From Henricia sp. BOLD:AAB3569 (Eukaryota; Echinodermata; Asteroidea; Spinulosida; Echinasteridae), in assembly GCA_037783545.1 (NCBI GenBank), contig JBBELK010000462.1:248001-312000 (forward strand): a stretch of DNA of 64,000 bases, in the 5' to 3' direction. The position numbers and the translations under genes are program-made. This document shows positions 36,301 to 44,277 of this stretch, piece by piece (within the stretch, counting starts at the first letter, position 1; each line of letters opens with the position of its first letter). The notes under the pieces were generated by a model. That model had not been told where the DNA came from. It worked only from the letters and a program-made list of their open reading frames with translations, and did no database searches.

Positions 36301-38339
36301 CTTATTGTGAAATAGCCCATATATAGTTTCTCACAACCATGGAAATTAAATTATATTAACATTTAAAGAAATACGTGTACACATTACATGTACCGGTATC
36401 TACATGTGCATTAAATTAGTCTATAGCACGATTGCTTTTGCACATGTTGCATTTCCGAGAAAGCTTAATACCGTAAGCTTTCTCGCAGTGGGCATGAAAT
36501 TTTTAAAATTCACTTCAGTTGTAAATTCCGTACAGAAATCTTGGACAGAAATATATTAATGTGTTTGTTACCATTGCTATCAACAGTAAGGTTTTCCTTA
36601 GGCCAAACAAAATAAATGGTGTGTTTACAGTAACCCGACCTACCTGTAATTTTTGAGACAAATTGCCGACCTCAAACGTTTTATTGCCAATTTTCAAGTT
36701 GATAATTTTATTAAAATGAGCAATTTTTGCAATAATTTCCAACGAATATAAAATTTTCTACACTTGTACATGAACATGGTATAGTGTTAATAGTGAGTTT
36801 CAAACATTGCAAAACAACACGCAAATGCACGAACTGAAATGTAAAACAAAATGACAAAATAAAATTATTGTCCTACCTACAGTACATGTACCTGGAATTG
36901 TTTTAGGCCGTTACCGTAAACGCACCATTTATTTTGTTTGACCTTACGGGTATCAACTTATGAAGTAAACGTGATAAAATAGGCTTTTAACTCTTGTGGC
37001 TCGAGAAAAGTCTAATTGCTGGCCAGAAAGCTGCTGCCAGAGGCTTGCTTGTACCTGTACCATACACATAAATACACCTAAATAAACCTGGGGTCAATTT
37101 CATAAAACCTGTCAGCACCCGTTTTCTGATTAAGCAGTACGTGCCCTCTCCATTTCATAAAACTCATTCTCTGCTTACTGTACACTGTATTTATAAGCAC
37201 CGAGCAAACCAAACCGCCATCTTTTTTCGTCGCCATACTCGGCAAAATACGAGACATATATTCCAAAAGATGCACAGCTTTCACCCGTTGTTGAAATATC
37301 CCAGTCAGCGACAGGCAAGGGTTTTCTGTGGTAGCGACAGTCATCCCAAAATGGATACTTTATCAATAATGGTATTTGAAATTTTTGACGTTCAAAGCAG
37401 GGGTCGAAATTAACCTGAATTTATATGCTGGTCAGAAGGACCAGTAGATTAGAGAACTCTACTGGTCCTGCTGAAAATTTGGTGGTCCACTGGTGCCTTT
37501 CAAAATAGCACCGAGATACTGCAACACTTTCTGGATTAAGGTAATTGGGTGCAGGATGGATGGGATTGCTTTTTGATCCAACAATGGGGCATGTCTGGAG
37601 AGATCGGAGAAAGAAATTAAGCGATCAGGAATTGTTTGTGGTAAACCAGGAATTCTTCGCATTGAGTAAGAAATGTTTACTGTGGATTAGGCATCAGAAA
37701 ATGTTTCCATGAGTCAGTAAATGTTTTCGCTGGTCTATCGGACCAGCATCTTTGTCAGATCTAGTGGTCCTTCTGATTTTTAACTGGTCTCAGACCACAG
37801 GACCAGTGTTAATTTCGACCCCTTGACATTTAAGCAAAGCAGACAATGAACGCGTTCGAACAATACAGAAAACAGCGTTGCGCTCGCAATCTCCTTGCGT
37901 TCTTAGAACAACAAGCTTTATGAAATACGCTCTTGCTTGAGCGAATTTTCGTGCTACATGTATGCTTAATTCAAAATGTTTGATTAAGCATACATGTAGT
38001 ATGTTTTATGAAATTGGCCCCTGGTCCTCATTTTAATAATTACCGTACATGTACATGTACATGTACATGTGTATAATAAAATTAAAAACATGTACAGTAG
38101 TTACCGTGTTTTGCAAAACAAAATATTTGTGATTTCTTACCATCCAAAATGCACCATTCTCCGTCTATCTCCGTGTGTTGAATGTACGAGTCCTCAATCG
38201 TGGGATCGTAGTCTGAGACGAACATCTTCTGGAAAAACTGTATCGTGATGGCGCTCTTCCCCACGCCACCGTCACCGACAACCACCAACTTGTACGTAGT
38301 AAGGTTGTCTCTCGACATGTCTTGCAATGCGTTGGACAT
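24272..38339 (-). CDS. MRAS: M-Ras small GTPase, five coding exons, complete
   Basis: Joining, in transcript order, 38339-38141, 28290-28137, 27542-27443, 26041-25959 and 24356-24272 gives 621 nt, a 206-residue protein plus stop; human M-Ras is about 208. M-Ras is a plasma-membrane GTP-binding switch of the Ras/R-Ras group, known to act with SHOC2 and PP1 on RAF. Seen here: P-loop GDGGVGKS (22-29), switch [11 protein letters not shown] (43-52), switch II DTAGQEE with catalytic Gln73, NKVD (128-131), ETSAK (157-161), a basic tail RRSRRSK and CAAX box CSIL, whose final Leu predicts geranylgeranylation. [17 protein letters not shown] separates it from R-Ras. All introns are GT-AG with consistent phases (1, 2, 0, 2). 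One residue is extra before ISYLE relative to human. No lesions are visible. Confidence 0.97.
24380..24490. repeat. GGACAAA-rich inverted words in M-Ras intron 4
   Basis: The words TTTTGTCCGTGGGC, GCCCGGACAAAAT, AAGGACAAATTTGCC and CCCGGACAAAAAAC alternate orientation within 110 bp next to exon 5. The layout is like the GGACCAGT element at 37400-37822, but complete termini are not clear. Confidence 0.5.
24566..24893 (-). mobile_element. tRNA-derived SINE, copy 2, in M-Ras intron 4
   Basis: On the minus strand it starts GTGGTCTAGTGGATAGCG (box A-like) and has GGTTCGAAACC (box B), then TGTCCTTGGACAAGACACTT, a GACTGGCATCCCATCC body and a tail with GAGCCAATTGGCTC. It matches 17425-17675 in the opposite orientation and is better preserved. 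It carries an internal duplication, AGAATTGGTCCTAT twice. Confidence 0.9.
25673..25907. mobile_element. MITE in M-Ras intron 4, ~235 bp
   Basis: The left end AGGTCAAAATACAAATGGTC continues TGTATACCGGTAAACGG. The right end is the inverted match, ending CGTTTCTATTTTGACCT. The word ACCGTTT recurs about every 20-40 bp inside. It ends about 50 bp from the exon 4 donor. Confidence 0.82.
25959..26041 (-). CDS. MRAS: M-Ras exon 4 (SAK motif)
   Basis: The acceptor is TTTTGCTGCAG and the donor GTAAAG. It reads [20 protein letters not shown] followed by HEVVRVI, then two bases of Arg179. The motif ETSAKDPP matches M-Ras rather than other Ras members. Confidence 0.96.
26130..26420. repeat. GTTAACC-rich minisatellite-like stretch in M-Ras intron 3
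   Basis: Words such as CCGGGTTAACTGG, GTGGGTTAACCCACC and TCTCGGGGTTAACGGCAG (twice in tandem, with a third diverged TCTCCGGGTGAA copy) crowd into under 300 bp. GTTAAC is self-complementary. Confidence 0.6.
26706..26836. repeat. 131-bp palindrome in M-Ras intron 3
   Basis: GGGATTAAAAGTAGGTTT at the left and AAACCTACTTTTAATCCC at the right are perfect inverse matches, and the arms continue through AGTCTTAAAC and CCGGCTAGG. A wider inverted pair, CATTCATAAATACC at 26837 and GGTATTTATGAATG near 27144, suggests that it sits at the end of a larger foldback element. Confidence 0.8.
27443..27542 (-). CDS. MRAS: M-Ras exon 3 (NKVD guanine-specificity motif)
   Basis: The acceptor is TTGTATAG and the donor GTGAGT. 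It reads [20 protein letters not shown] and ends with ...AAELG in phase 0. It is 100 nt long. Confidence 0.96.
28137..28290 (-). CDS. MRAS: M-Ras exon 2 (switch II)
   Basis: The acceptor TCTTTAATAG precedes TACTTGACACAGC, completing Val67 and reading [17 protein letters not shown]. The donor is GTACAT, weaker than the others but exactly in phase with exon 3 (AG plus G makes Arg118). Confidence 0.97.
28405..28881 (+). repeat. Dispersed repeat family member, plus orientation, in M-Ras intron 1
   Basis: It carries the same landmarks as 62137-62426 (AAACAGGAAATTTGCAATC, AATTTCAGAATGGT, TCAAAATCTTAACACCCATG, CTCCTTTAA), with TACATGTA words inserted or expanded inside. It begins about 115 bp upstream of exon 2 on the coding strand. 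Confidence 0.7.
28549..31450. repeat. Dense cluster of TACATGTA and TACCGGTA palindromes in M-Ras intron 1
   Basis: Dozens of TACATGTA/GTACATGTAC and TACCGGTA words occur, alone and as short runs such as 28920-28931, 29641-29660 and 31243-31264. Both cores (ACATGT, ACCGGT) are self-complementary and are usually flanked by TA. They also occur at 38040-38071 and 40420-40820, but much less in the satellite. They are not uniform tandem repeats, since spacing and neighbours vary. The function is unknown. Confidence 0.85.
29344..29810. mobile_element. Inverted-repeat element with CTAGAGAGAG ends, 467 bp
   Basis: The left end CTAGAGAGAGTTTTTCACC and the right end GGTCTCTCTAG are inverted. About 100 bp per arm can be aligned, including ATCTTCTCTCAAAACAAAA against TTTTGTTTTGAGAGAAGAT. 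The centre is full of TACATGTA words. Confidence 0.78.
31453..36322. mobile_element. 4.87-kb inverted-repeat-ended element built of units marked TGTCCTCTCCAGGACA
   Basis: The ends ATATGGGCTATTTCACAATA and its inverse at 36299-36322 match over 24 bp. The near-palindrome TGTCCTCTCCAGGACA (arms TGTCCT/AGGACA), or a close variant, occurs at about 31857, 32039, 32212, 32575 (inverted), 33374, 33747 and 36114. Segments near 33080-33385 and 35765-36125 are diverged copies of each other, so the interior is an old tandem array. No transposase is visible. A second element is nested at 33768-35741; without it this one is about 2.9 kb. It lies wholly within M-Ras intron 1. Superfamily unknown. Confidence 0.8.
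33768..35741. mobile_element. 1.97-kb element nested in the 4.87-kb element; carries GTGTTAC motif sites
   Basis: The left end GGGGCAATTCCATG and the right end CGCGGAATTGCCC are inverted. The insertion interrupts the outer element just after one of its TGTCCTCTCCAG motifs. The word CGTGTTAC/TGTGTTAC appears eight times in the same orientation (about 34135, 34300, 34316, 34332, 35343, 35358, 35542, 35719), three as TGAAACGCGTGTTAC. No transposase frame is visible. The flanks share CATTGG, a possible short target duplication. Confidence 0.75.
36458..36487. repeat. Short perfect hairpin
   Basis: GAGAAAGCTTA and TAAGCTTTCTC are separated by six bases. It is in M-Ras intron 1 and has no known role. 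Confidence 0.6.
36598..36946. mobile_element. MITE with ~40-bp inverted ends, 349 bp
   Basis: The left end TTAGGCCAAACAAAATAAAT continues GGTGTGTTTACAGTAAC. The right end is its inverse, ending ATTTTGTTTGACCTTA. It is non-coding and lies in M-Ras intron 1. Confidence 0.82.
37087..38024. mobile_element. 938-bp element with CCTGGGGTCAATTTCAT ends, hosting a nested element
   Basis: The left end CCTGGGGTCAATTTCATAAA and the right end TTTATGAAATTGGCCCCTGG are inverted. The interior repeats GCTTAC/TTAAGCA words. Without the nested 37400-37822 element it is about 515 bp. It lies 117 bp from the exon 1 donor of M-Ras. Confidence 0.75.
37400..37822. mobile_element. Nested 423-bp element with GGGGTCGAAATTAAC ends and GGACCAGT motif
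   Basis: Perfect 15-bp inverted ends GGGGTCGAAATTAAC/GTTAATTTCGACCCC are visible. Inside, GGACCAGT or its complement ACTGGTCC recurs at least six times, most densely near both ends. A structurally parallel element is at 42729-43036 with TGGCCAGT words and GCGTTCGAATTAGC ends. Confidence 0.85.
38040..38072. repeat. Hexamer run (ACATGT)n
   Basis: A short uninterrupted run of the TACATG unit sits 69 bp from the exon 1 donor on the intron side. Confidence 0.9.
38141..38339 (-). CDS. MRAS: M-Ras exon 1 (P-loop, switch I)
   Basis: The start ATG at 38337-38339 sits in a favourable context (AAAATGT), and an in-frame TAA lies about 10 codons upstream, which fixes the reading frame. A second in-frame ATG (Met8) would give a shorter N-terminus. 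The exon holds the P-loop and effector loop and ends after the first base of Val67 at donor GTAAGA. Confidence 0.97.
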
Positions 38340-38934
38340 TTTCCGGACGTCAGTCTTTTTAAAGAAGTGGCGTTACGGACTTAAACAAATCAACAGTTTT
38401 CTCTTGTTTCTTCTCAATTTGGTCCAATGGCCTGTTATTTTTTTAGTTTCAGCTCAATATTTTCCATTTTTTGTTGCAAGTGGTCAACAACTGTCCAACA
38501 TACCGGTATGCATTTCATGTGGAAAATCCGTCAAAGTGGATTTGAAAAATATATATTTTTAAAAAGTAAAATGAAAACGAGAAACAGGTTTTCTCCACCA
38601 GCATACAAGTACAAGCAAATTTAAGTTAAAAATATGAATGAATTTCGAGAGGAAATTCTGCTGCCACCGATGACTTGACAAGAGAAAAATTATTCCCCAC
38701 TTGATGCTCCAGTAGTCAAATATTCATCAATTTGAAATCCTACGCACAATGCATGAACACATCCCACGCACGTATCTGACAATTTATCAAAACACGTCTC
38801 CCGCCCCGTTTATGCACGGTTTTGGACACCTGCCAACTCCCGCGTGTACCCAACCGACGCGGATGAGATACACAGATCGAAGATGACGTTTCCTTGCTAG
38901 AAGTTAAAATTCAGACCGCGACTGTACGGTTGAT
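38340..38934 (-). promoter_or_regulatory. Upstream flank of M-Ras (5' UTR/promoter region)
   Basis: This is the sequence immediately 5' of the M-Ras start. The coding strand carries TGACGT half-CRE words just upstream of the ATG (near 38345) and the opposite strand one near 38884. The transcription start and any 5' UTR intron cannot be placed. No TATA box was convincing. Confidence 0.4.
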
Positions 38935-38948
38935 GTTTCTATGGCAAC
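38935..38948. promoter_or_regulatory. Candidate RFX X-box
   Basis: Read on the minus strand, GTTGCCATAGAAAC fits the RFX-family X-box pattern (two inverted half sites with a two-base spacer). It is about 600 bp upstream of the M-Ras start. This is motif inference only. Confidence 0.35.
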
Positions 38949-39425
38949 ACGTGGCATCTACGAAAGAATTTGGCTTTTTAGTTGTTTTTTTCTGTCGTTT
39001 CGAGAAGCGGTATATCAAGTGACTTTGTTTTTCACGAGTTGGAAGCGTCCCTCGCATTAACGGTACTTGTTGCAGGAAGTCGGTGTCCGTTTATTTGCCG
39101 ACGGCTGAAGGGTTGGACTCAAGTGGCAGTCTGCAAAGGGAACGAAAACGAGCAATGGGGAATTTAAGTGCATGAATTCAAAGGATGACTATGTTATGCT
39201 GATACCGTACATGTACAGTATGTACATTGTGTACATGTATGTAAGCACTTAAAGGGCCCATGACATGCTAAACAACTCTATGGCTAGTCTTTGCTGCATA
39301 CAGTACACATGTACATATATGATGGATTACTTGTTTAGCAAGACTATTGTTCATTTTGATGTACATGTAAGGCCAAAAAAAAAAAGTTTTCCGTCTCTGG
39401 TCAGACCAAAGTTCCGGAATTGATG
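38949..39425. other. Intergenic spacer, nothing recognised
   Basis: No repeat structure apart from a few TACATGTA words near 39210-39240. Short open frames lack recognisable domains. Confidence 0.4.
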
Positions 39426-39523
39426 CGGCGATGCAGCACCCCCCCATTTCCAGCACCCCTCCCCCTTTCCAGCCCGCACCCCCCCCCCCCCCCCCTTTCC
39501 AGCACCCCTTCCCCCTTTCCAGC

Positions 39524-39560
<37 letters not shown>
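39426..39560. repeat. C-rich minisatellite with poly-C tracts of 17 and 34
   Basis: The unit TTTCCAGCACCCC recurs about five times with C tracts of varying length (39479-39495 and 39526-39559). Proline-rich and glycine-rich open frames on the two strands are artefacts of the tract. Confidence 0.9.
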
Positions 39561-39562
<2 letters not shown>

Positions 39563-39582
39563 TTTTCAGCACCCCAGGTCTC

Positions 39583-39618
39583 CATCGCACACAGATTCGC
39601 ACACAGATTCGTACACAG
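39583..39618. repeat. 12-bp tandem repeat, three copies
   Basis: CACACAGATTCG and close variants are repeated head to tail. Confidence 0.7.
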
Positions 39619-40419
39619 TAAGGCCTATAGTAAACTTGCAGAGTCGTCACAACACTGAATGTTCTGAGAGTTTTTGCTCCACAAACAATGGACACAGAAA
39701 TAAGTGGCACACAGTATTTGGCTTGGCTAGGCTCAGACACGCTCAAATTCACAATCGCAATTCCTTGTTGTATCGTATAAGAACTACAGTACATTGTTGC
39801 AAGCTGATCAAACAACCTCACACTCATTATCATTCATTCTCATTCGATATCAGCATCGTCCGAATCTTTCACCTGACATGCCTGAGCACGAGGTCGAGCT
39901 GCCCGGTAAAATACATACAGTGTAGACTCATTCCCATTCCTTACGTACATGTAGTCTACAAGATTGGCAATCAGTCTAGACAATGTGAGGTGGTGCGGCA
40001 ATAGCGGGCGCCGTTTTACCCGGTAGCTGCCGCAGAAGAAAAATAAAGATTGACGCACATGCTTGAAACCTACACGCGCGATAATTCAAAATATCGACAG
40101 TTATTGTTCGATAACTACATGTAACATGACTAAACGCTGGTCGATTTTTGTTGTTGATGTCTCATTTGAAAGCGAATAACTTTTGTTTCTAGAAAAATAC
40201 CAACGCAAGAAAGAAATTGTCAAGCGAAAAGTAACAGAAGTCAATCCCCAACGGTTACATGTAGTGTGGGGTTTCTTCTGAAACTGAATAAGTGTAGAAC
40301 AACTTCCAGCCCTGTTATTTGCCCACAACGGCCGAAAAACAAGGATGAGCGCAGAAAGGGGATTCTCTCCTGGGAGAAATCTGCCAAGGATGAGCCAAGA
40401 AACGTTCTACATGTGTACA
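39619..40419. other. Intergenic spacer, nothing recognised
   Basis: Mixed-composition sequence with no supported gene. The overlapping short open frames show no splice signals or domain matches I can recognise. Confidence 0.4.
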
Positions 40420-40830
40420 TGTACGTACACTTGGGTAAATACACGTACCGGTACCGTAGGCTAAAACTCCACACACGGTAATGTACCGTACGGTACAATG
40501 TACATGTACATGTGTACCGTATAGACTATAGAGTCACTAGAGTGCATTTTACCATTAGGCCAAGAAAACAACTACACATGTACCGGTAGCTGTGTTTCCA
40601 GTTACCCGCCTTAACATACAGTACATGTACATGTAAACAATTTAGCAAAACCTATGTTTTTATTTTTTTAAAATCAATACAAAACAACTTCTTGTGCATA
40701 CCTGAAACCAATGTTTGTGTACATCGGTTTTTTTTTTTTTTAACCCCCAACCCTCCTTAAACTTAAAGCTTGAGTTGCTTACTTTCATGTACATGTACAT
40801 GTACTTGTGTCCGTACATGTACATGTGTGT
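40420..40830. repeat. Second cluster of TACATGTA/TACCGGTA words
   Basis: Repeated GTACATGTAC, TACCGGTACCGTA and CCGTACGGTAC words, with a poly-T run near 40727-40741. The style is the same as in M-Ras intron 1, but outside the gene. Confidence 0.8.
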
Positions 40831-40930
40831 AATCATCTACTTTTTAAATTTGAATATTCTAAACACTGAAACAGTGACTGACTGTACAGTACTGGAATGT
40901 GGTACTGTAACTGTTAAATTACTATCAATG

Positions 40931-41226
40931 CTAGAATAGGGCGACAAATCGTGTGTAAAAAAGGTATATTAGGGCAACCTGCTCAATAGGGCGACATTTT
41001 GGTGTCGCCCTAATATTTTTGAGTTTAAAATTCATTTTTTTAGGTCAAAAACCTTTTTTTTAGGTCGAGAACCATTTTTATTGGGACTGGAGCTGTTTCT
41101 CTTCGGTCTGGAAGCATCTCTGGAAGCTTCGGGTAAAAAAAATAAGGTGTCATTTTGAGTCACTCTTGCTAAAATTTCGGTGGTCTCCGGTGAGAGTCTT
41201 TCCGAAATGTCGCCCCATTGCGGCAT
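40931..41226 (-). mobile_element. Non-autonomous element with TAGGGCGACA repeats, copy 2
   Basis: This is the reverse-orientation copy of 22222-22518. The ends CTAGAATAGGGCGACA and GTCGCCCCATTGCGGC match, as does the interior with GGTGTCGCCCTAATATTTTTG, though diverged (for example ACCGGAGACC against CCGGGGACC). Confidence 0.82.
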
Positions 41227-41235
41227 TCAGCGTTG

Positions 41236-41440
41236 TTTAAATTATTATTATTATTATTTATTCGGCCAATACATCAACAAAAAAACAAGAGCACACAAAT
41301 TACATGCTGTGAACAATAAACAAAAGTTACATAAGAAAGCGCAATTTACGATGTAATACTGAATAATGCAGAGAAAAATAGACAGGAGTGAACTAGGACA
41401 AAACAGTCCAAGCCGGCCAGGGTAAGCAAAAGTGAACCTA
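41236..41440 (-). mobile_element. 5'-truncated LINE 3' end with (AAT)n tail
   Basis: On the minus strand the sequence runs through TTGTTGATGTATTGGCCG, then AATAAATAATAATAAT, the form of a non-LTR retrotransposon 3' UTR with a microsatellite tail. No reverse transcriptase remains. The family is probably CR1/L2-like, by analogy with the tail style. Confidence 0.6.
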
Positions 41441-41964
41441 AACACTGTAGCCCTAAAGCCTGCTTACCCAAGCTTGATCTGTTCACATAAAGTGCAAAGA
41501 GGTAAAACAATTAATACTGACCATCATCCCACCCTAATATATCTGGCAAATATTATGAAGACTTTGAACATGGAGTCTCAACTAGCAAACTTCAATGAAT
41601 TTCTTTCCATATTTACGTAAAATCTCCCGTTTTGTCCTGCACTACAGAAACAAAATTGTACTTTGGCACACAATACACGTACCGGCACTTGTGCTCTAAA
41701 ATACTTTAGAGGAAGTGAACACAATAATGCTATTCAGTAGCAGTGTTGGTTTAAAAAGAAAATTATCCACAAATCAAACAGCCTCTCCTTTCATAAATTC
41801 CTGAAAGTGGTGTTCCTTTCTTTGCAGGACAACAGGAGTTTTCCCTGTCTTTATGGGTCACTGGTTGAAAGCAATTTCACACTAGATTGAAAATGAAAAA
41901 GTCTACATGTACTAGACAGAATGATTCTGTCCCTAAGGGATTTCCCGTAGGGATAGAAGGAACC
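41441..41964. other. Intergenic spacer, nothing recognised
   Basis: No supported gene. A small hairpin lies near 41931-41955 (TCCCTAAGGGA, then TCCCGTAGGGA). Confidence 0.4.
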
Positions 41965-42494
41965 CCTTTCATAAAGTGGATTGTTGTCATTTTGCCTCGA
42001 ATTTAGAATCACACCCAAAATTTTCCTCCTAGTTGTGTCCTACAGTGGTTTGAGATGTCCATGAAATGAAAATGTTTTTAAAAAAAGACTTACAGAACCG
42101 TTTTTGAAGCCAAAATTTCCTCTTGCGTGGAATCCGGACGAGGATTTCCCATGTTTCCTTCGTAACTGTAAATTCTGGAATTAGTGGCTTTGGCTATGCT
42201 GTTACTATGCTGTTTCTAAGGACCTTTATTGTCTGCCCATGGCAACAGCATAGCCAAAGCCACTAATTCGTAACAGCGCCCTCTAGTGTCCAGAATTTAC
42301 AGTTACGAAGGAAATCCTCGTCCGGATTCCACGCAAGAGGAAATTTTGGCTTCAAAAACGGTTCTGTAAGTCTTTTTTTTGAATCATTTTCCAATCATGG
42401 ACATCTCAAACCACTGTAGGACACAACTAGGAGGAAATTTTTGGGTGTGATTCTAATTTCGAGGCAAAATGACAACAATCCACTTTATGAAAGG
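41965..42494. mobile_element. Near-perfect foldback element, 530 bp
   Basis: The ends CCTTTCATAAAGTGGATTG and CAATCCACTTTATGAAAGG are inverted, and the arms (about 250 bp) match almost base for base through ACTTACAGAACCG, TTTCCTCTTGCGTGG and GGCTATGCTGTT. The centre is near 42230. The small differences (an AGCGCCCTCTAGTG insert in the right arm, deletions near 42085) suggest recent origin or gene conversion between arms. Confidence 0.9.
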
Positions 42495-42728
42495 AAAGCT
42501 CACTGACTAACATGTACATGAATGATGGTTTACATCATGTACCAGTACAAGGGCTCAAATTCGTGCCACGAGTTTCACCTCGCTCCGGCCCTGGCATCTG
42601 CTCTTACGGTCCCAGAGGGTGTAGGGCGATGGTGCAGGCTAATACATGTAGCCTCATCCATTCTGCAAACATGGCAAATAGGGTGTGTATCTTTTCGAAA
42701 TCAAATATTTATCACAGAAAACTAGACC

Positions 42729-43036
42729 AGCGTTCGAATTAGCACTGGTCCGTTGGCCAAATGACAGTTGAAATCATCCCTGGCCAGTTGGAAAGCCTCT
42801 CCAAATAGTCAGGCTGTCCAGTTAAAATATAACTTGTACTGGGGGGAACCTCATGACTACCAAATTTTCCTAATTTATTCACTCAAATGTGGTTATTGCA
42901 AACATTAAAGGTCGACTGTGTGTAAAAAGAACAACTGGAAATTTTAACCGGGCCACTTGAAATGCCGAAGGGCTAGTGAAGAAATAAGCCAACTGGCCCT
43001 GTTGGCCAGTTGGGAAAAAAGTTAAGGGCAAACGCT
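42729..43036. mobile_element. Element with AGCGTT(C/T)G ends and TGGCCAGT motif
   Basis: The left end AGCGTTCGAATTAGC and the right end AGTTAAGGGCAAACGCT are imperfect inverted repeats. ACTGG/CCAGT words (CTGGCCAGTTGG, AACTGGCC, CTGTCCAGTT) recur inside. It parallels the element at 37400-37822. Confidence 0.65.
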
Positions 43037-43075
43037 GTAGACTGGTTCCCGTCCACATATTCCACACAGAAGAAT
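43037..43075. repeat. TAGACTGGTTCCCGTCCACA tag
   Basis: A ~33-bp phrase with GACTGGTTCCCGTCCACATA then TTCCACACAG is also found at about 51324, 53696, 54929 and 54968. It probably marks ends of small foldback elements. Confidence 0.7.
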
Positions 43076-43178
43076 ATAAGGACAGGTAAAGGGCGCTTCA
43101 TCTTGATCTGTAATTGGTCGTCTTTGCGCGTGCGCATTGTATTTTTTATATTTAAAAATTGGCCAAGCCCTTAGCTTT

Positions 43179-43766
43179 TATCCTGAGATATCAGGGAATT
43201 TCCACTCTGCAAAGCGACGTAACAATACCCTGAGGAAATACACGCACATCTGTGGAGTGGGCCGGCTGTTGTCTTGAGCCAACTCACGCCCGAGTCATTT
43301 TGATGTAATTTAATCAATTCGGTCATGTTATGCCGAAAAGAAACGATTTATATACTTTCCAGAAATTGTATTGGGTTCCGTTCCGTATGACTGTCCCATT
43401 CCTACCAAACATTCAAACGACGATCTTAATTTACTCCGCAGTTTTTCGAATTAATAACAGGGATGCATGCTGACGAATGTAATGGAACGGATTCCCCAGT
43501 ATGCTTTAAATAGCAGCCAATCGCCGACGCGGACAACAGCCAGCATTACCGAGTACATGTACAGTATCACATGCATGCACGGTGTTTACAATCTGCGCGC
43601 GTTACATTTGAATGCCTGCAATCATGCTGCCAAGCGTCCTGATTGGTCCAGCAGAGGCGACAAGATTTCTGTCGCTAGTCCCACCGCGAAATGGGGCCTT
43701 TTTCAACAGGGCCACTGTACGCAGGAGTTAGGGAGTGCGTTAAAGGGGCACTGTTGCAAGAGGATG
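43179..43766 (-). mobile_element. 588-bp non-autonomous DNA transposon, copy B
   Basis: This is the reverse complement of 378-971, over its full length. The flanks are TTAGCTTT at 43171-43178 and 43767-43774, a clean 8-bp target duplication. The left terminus has changed to TATCCTGAG (copy A: CATCCTGAG). It includes a TACATGTAC word absent from copy A at the equivalent place (about 43554). No transposase is present. Confidence 0.9.
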
Positions 43767-43888
43767 TTAGCTTTAGGCAATGTACTTTATTTACATAATT
43801 GGATATGTTCGACACGCACGGCCAAATTACAAATGTCAATGCAAAATCTGCGCACTTACTAAAAAAATAAATAATAATAATAACCACG

Positions 43889-43912
43889 TGACGGGCAGAA
43901 TTCTGCCCGTCA
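43889..43912. repeat. Perfect 24-bp palindrome
   Basis: TGACGGGCAGAA is followed immediately by its own complement TTCTGCCCGTCA with no loop. An (ATA)n run precedes it. Confidence 0.8.
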
Positions 43913-44277
43913 TGGCTGCCCTTTACCGATCCCTATATTTTCGCAATAAGCGAACCAATCTACAGTATAGGGATCGGGAACCAATCTAAGAAAACACACC
44001 CTTTGTAAATTCATGACATTTAGTTTCAGTATAGTCACATTTGCTTGAAGAAGGTGTCATGTACATGTACATACACGTGTATCATAGGATACTATGTTTG
44101 TCTGGTGAAAATCTCATCATCGTCATCAAGGGTATGTTTTTAGTTTATATGTCACAACTGGAATTTGACGAAAGTAATTATTGGAATCGATAGCTTAGAT
44201 GATTTTAGATTATGAATACTTACATTTCCGTCGCAAAGGCTTAGTTTTAGAGAAATATAATGGGGTCCTACTAATCA

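Noticed and set aside
39420..40004. Proline-rich open frame (plus strand) and glycine-rich frame on the opposite strand
   Set aside because: Both are produced by the poly-C minisatellite at 39426-39560; no domain, no splice support, and the repeat reads open in several frames.
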